Under the pieces are notes generated by a model. The model saw only the letters and a program-made list of their open reading frames with translations, ran no database searches and was not told where the DNA came from. A stretch of 5,126 nt of DNA from PFJX01 sp031426735. GTDB taxonomy: Bacteria; Pseudomonadota; Gammaproteobacteria; Burkholderiales; Thiobacillaceae. Shown one piece after another: positions 5,012-5,126 of the stretch. Where the stretch lies: positions 1 to 5,126 of the forward strand of contig JASJPK010000032.1 in the NCBI GenBank assembly GCA_031426735.1. Direction: 5' to 3'. The stretch's first letter is position 1. Each line of letters opens with the position of its first letter. A program made the translations under genes and the position numbers.

Positions 5012-5126
5012 ATGAACGTCCTGCCAGAAATTTTCGCGCAACGCGAGGCATTGGTGGCCTTGCGCCACGACCTGCACGCGCACCCGGAACTGGCCTTCCA
5101 GGAGCAGCGCACCAGCGACCGGGTTG
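5012..5126 (+). CDS. M20-family amidohydrolase (hippurate hydrolase/aminoacylase type), 5' part
   Basis: The first 38 residues are visible before the window ends. The segment LRHDLHAHPELAFQEQRTSD (17-36) matches the N-terminal block of the M20D amidohydrolases (HipO, IAA-amino-acid hydrolase and related aminoacylases), usually written R(R)DxHxHPELxFxExRTS. These are cytosolic metalloenzymes that cleave the amide bond of N-acyl amino acids and similar compounds. The metal-binding residues lie further downstream and cannot be checked. The start is set by the GAGGAG site and by alignment with the family. The gene begins 12 nt after the SirB2-family stop, so an operon is likely. The exact substrate is unknown. 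Confidence 0.92.
   Translation, partial: MNVLPEIFAQREALVALRHDLHAHPELAFQEQRTSDRV

Overview
The window reads as GC-rich chromosomal DNA from a Gram-negative proteobacterium. A betaproteobacterium, perhaps of the Rhodocyclales type, is the most likely source. This is an inference from the protein families, the codon usage and the tRNA sequence, and no single marker in the window proves it. All protein genes lie on the + strand; only a tRNA gene is on the - strand.

Layout. (a) 1-294 is the 3' end of a secreted or surface-type beta-propeller-like protein. (b) 295-760 has no convincing gene; it holds a strong hairpin and may be decayed DNA beside a tRNA. (c) 762-956 is a complete tRNA-Ser(GGA) unit on the - strand, with a well-placed sigma70-type promoter, GC-rich discriminator, encoded CCA and rho-independent terminator. 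(d) 1077-4186 is a tight three-gene operon: a DPM1/ArnC-like GT2 glycosyltransferase, a TVP38/TMEM64 (DedA/VTT superfamily) membrane protein and an ArnT-like GT39 transferase. (e) 4187-4615 is a 429-bp intergenic region dense in replication-type signals. (f) 4616-4999 encodes a small SirB2-family membrane protein, followed directly by the 5' end of an M20-family amidohydrolase.

How the genes may work together. The GT2 enzyme probably loads a sugar onto a polyprenyl phosphate on the cytoplasmic face. The GT39 enzyme probably takes sugar from such a carrier on the periplasmic side. The VTT protein between them belongs to a superfamily that includes undecaprenyl-phosphate translocases, so it is a candidate for moving or recycling the lipid carrier. 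Acceptor and sugar cannot be read from the sequence.

The most striking non-coding signal is at 4247-4459. It has two exact TTATNCACA DnaA boxes, a one-mismatch box, an exact match to the IHF consensus, an AT-rich tract resembling a DNA unwinding element, and a 51-nt nested dyad around the right-hand boxes. It resembles a replication origin or a DnaA-titrating/reactivating locus (datA/DARS-like). No dnaA, dnaN or rpmH is visible nearby, so its identity is open.
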